Of a stretch of DNA of 5,712 bases, positions 4,039 to 5,712 are shown in pieces; position 1 is the first letter of the stretch; each line of letters opens with the position of its first letter. Origin of the DNA: Candidatus Sulfopaludibacter sp. SbA3. Its GTDB lineage: Bacteria > Acidobacteriota > Terriglobia > 20CM-2-55-15. The position numbers and the translations under genes were made by a program. The stretch is taken from NCBI GenBank assembly GCA_945861845.1, contig CAMAWS010000245.1, positions 1-5,712 on the forward strand. Reading direction: 5' to 3'. The notes under the pieces were generated by a model that did not search any database, was not told where the DNA came from, and saw nothing but the letters and a program-made list of their open reading frames with translations.

Positions 4039-5712
4039 TCACAAATTGGATCGCCGGTCAATTTCACGAATCTTCATGAGCAGCGCGGCTATTGCGATTC
4101 CGATGGCAATGAGCGAATAACCCAGGCCGCGCCGCCGCACTTCCACTTCTTCAAGCGCGTTGTCACCGTCGGTATTGGCCTGTACGGCGATCTTCATGGC
4201 CGGCTCCACTTTCGTCTCGATTTCATCAGGATTGAATCCGTGAACGGAGACGCGGGCCTTGACGAGGGCGTCCGTGGCTTCCTGCAAACCGAACGCCGCC
4301 CTGCTCACTTCCATTCCCGCGCGCTGCGCCCGGCCGAGCACCTCTGTTGCCCGGTCGATCTCCAGGCGGAGTCCGAGCAGTGATTTCTGCATGCGAAGGA
4401 TCTTTGGTGAAACATCGTCGCCATCGGAATGGCAGTTTGCACAGACACCACCCCCAAACACCGAAAGCATCCGATCGTCGGCGGCTGCGGTCTGATGGTT
4501 TTCATGGCAAGTGGTGCAGGCCGGGAAATCCAACTCTGCAAAAGCCTGTTTGTGCGGGCTCGCCGCGAAGAGCGTGTTCTCCTGCCGGTGACATTGACCG
4601 CAGACCGCGGCTACAGACTCCACTCCTGGAGGTTGCGCGCCGTGGTTGCCGTGGCAGTCGTTGCAAGTAGGGGCAGACAATTCGCGTTTCCCGATCAGGA
4701 ACTCCGAATGGATGCTCTTCCCGTATTTTTCGAATTGGTCGACCGGCACCTTGTAGGGGGCCATGTAGTCTGCATTCGCGTGGCATTTGGCGCACGTCTC
4801 GGCCACATGCGTCGGGTAGACGGGCGCCGTTGAGTCACGCACGGATTTGATCTCGTGGACGCTGTGACAACTGACGCAGGTGGCCACCTTTGTATCGCCC
4901 CGGGCGTTGCGGATTCCATGCACGCTGGTCTTGTATTCCGTGACCTGATCGACTCGTACCTGCGGATTGAATCGGCGCATGTAGTTCAAATCGGAGTGAC
5001 ATCGTCCGCAGAAGCCTGCGACCTCGGAAGCTTTCGGCGCGCCAATGTATCCGCGCGCCGGATCCATCGCCGCAAACATGTCGCCGTCTTCGCCGCGCGC
5101 CGGATCTCCGCCGTGGCAATCGGCGCACGAGAGGCCGCGTTCGCGGTGAATGTCGCCTGCGAAAATGTCAACTGCCCGTTTGGCCGCTCCGTCGAGTGTC
5201 TGATGGCAGGCGATGCAACTGTCCTTGCCGGGCGCCTGTTGTGGAGCCGCTGCGTAGGCCGAGCCGGTGGCGAGCAGGAAGTAGATCAGGAAGAGCCAGC
5301 CCAGTATGCTGAAGAAGCGGCTTACCCTGCGGCGGCCTGCCTGCGTGTCGAGGAAGGGTACCGCGAACAGCAGCAAACCGATCACGCTGAACACCACGAT
5401 TGCGATCTGCTCGCCCTCGAAGATCCAGAGATTCGCCGGAAATACCTTGAGCGTTTGAAACATCCACACGAAGAACCACTCCGGCCGGATGCCCTGCGGT
5501 GCGGAGGCAAATGCGTCCGCTTTCTCTCCCAGTTCCCAGGGAAACAAGGCAGCGAGTGCTGCGAGGGTTGCCAGCGCCACGAGCCAGCCCAGCAGGTCGC
5601 GCAGCAGAAAATTCGGATAGAACGGCATTTTCCGCTCGGGGCGCTCGCCTTCCGGAACGCTCATGCCGTGAAGTTGAACCAGTAAGACGTGGACGCCGAG
5701 GAACGCCGTGAC
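4039..5712 (-). CDS. Cytochrome b (C-terminal half) fused to a nonaheme cytochrome c domain (5' end outside window)
   Basis: The frame is open to base 5712, so the start is upstream; 16 codons precede the in-frame Met at 5664, which sits inside the conserved Q-x-H-G-M-S-V-P end of cytochrome b helix D and is not a start. Its first segment includes a His (codon 5691-5689) that matches the second helix-D heme b ligand. Numbering from Met5664 (541 residues): helix E 20-41, Qo loop with PEWF 61-64, helix F 86-105, helix G 117-136, then nine CXXCH sites at 150, 180, 219, 263, 291, 334, 355, 383 and 408. Several spare His residues (such as SVHG 247-250, SIHS 317-320, SPHK 369-372) could be distal ligands. 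A helical stalk (about 420-510) and a terminal membrane helix (514-530) with a basic KIREIDRR tail follow. In the known cytochrome b/subunit IV topology the chain leaves helix G on the periplasmic side, which fits covalent c hemes. The likely role is quinol oxidation with electron transfer into a multiheme chain in an alternative bc complex. Rieske and other subunits are not in the window. Confidence 0.88.
   Translation of the reverse strand, partial: VTAFLGVHVLLVQLHGMSVPEGERPERKMPFYPNFLLRDLLGWLVALATLAALAALFPWELGEKADAFASAPQGIRPEWFFVWMFQTLKVFPANLWIFEGEQIAIVVFSVIGLLLFAVPFLDTQAGRRRVSRFFSILGWLFLIYFLLATGSAYAAAPQQAPGKDSCIACHQTLDGAAKRAVDIFAGDIHRERGLSCADCHGGDPARGEDGDMFAAMDPARGYIGAPKASEVAGFCGRCHSDLNYMRRFNPQVRVDQVTEYKTSVHGIRNARGDTKVATCVSCHSVHEIKSVRDSTAPVYPTHVAETCAKCHANADYMAPYKVPVDQFEKYGKSIHSEFLIGKRELSAPTCNDCHGNHGAQPPGVESVAAVCGQCHRQENTLFAASPHKQAFAELDFPACTTCHENHQTAAADDRMLSVFGGGVCANCHSDGDDVSPKILRMQKSLLGLRLEIDRATEVLGRAQRAGMEVSRAAFGLQEATDALVKARVSVHGFNPDEIETKVEPAMKIAVQANTDGDNALEEVEVRRRGLGYSLIAIGIAIAALLMKIREIDRRSNL

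Noticed and set aside
4855..5685. Plus-strand open frame of 276 codons opposite the cytochrome b/c gene
   Set aside because: It is antisense to a gene with nine CXXCH motifs and clear cytochrome b sequence. The plus-strand translation is rich in Arg, Ala and Glu with no recognisable motif, and arises from the codon bias of the real gene.
1..5712. CRISPR array, tRNA or rRNA genes
   Set aside because: No regularly spaced direct repeats and no cloverleaf or rRNA-like sequence were seen. The repeats inside the tetraheme gene are protein-module repeats.

Overview
The window reads as GC-rich bacterial chromosome. An acidobacterial origin (Bryobacter/Solibacter-like) is the best guess. It rests on three things: a PD40/TolB-type repeat protein of the kind that forms the C-terminal half of many acidobacterial Ser/Thr kinases, a cytochrome b/multiheme cytochrome c fusion followed by a tandem-heme cytochrome c, and a dispersed-type GGGGCT...AGCCCC intergenic palindrome. 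This assignment is inference; no marker gene is present.

Layout. Positions 1-1152 (+) hold the C-terminal part of a PD40 beta-propeller protein whose start lies outside the window. Positions 1170-2574 are an accessory island with two divergent toxin-antitoxin modules. On the minus strand a DUF433 antitoxin-like gene overlaps a DUF5615 PIN-like toxin gene. On the plus strand an AbrB/VapB-type antitoxin overlaps a VapC-type PIN toxin. Both toxin genes are broken: the DUF5615 gene has an in-frame TGA after codon 90 with the family C-terminus still readable behind it, and the PIN gene has a small deletion that shifts the frame at the conserved Asp of the A-D-A-L-H motif. The antitoxin frames remain open. 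Between the modules lie a relic of a cytochrome c repeat (1793-1852) related to the 3' end of the downstream cytochrome gene, and a perfect 7-1-7 palindrome (1887-1901) at the ribosome binding site of the AbrB gene, a good autoregulatory operator candidate.

Positions 2607-5712 (all minus) are an electron-transfer locus. The upstream gene (cut by the window edge) fuses the quinol-oxidising part of a cytochrome b to a periplasmic domain with nine CXXCH heme sites, a helical stalk and a terminal membrane anchor. Next comes a secreted cytochrome c with four CXXCH repeats, each followed by a W-x-H-xxx-M motif. Together they look like part of an alternative cytochrome bc-type complex that passes electrons from quinol through b hemes into a multiheme c chain. 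A 27/26-base inverted repeat (3926-4012) lies between the two genes.

Most noteworthy are the b/nonaheme-c fusion with a PEWF instead of PEWY Qo motif and a signal-peptidase-like AYA site at the b/c junction, and the paired decay of both toxins next to intact antitoxins.
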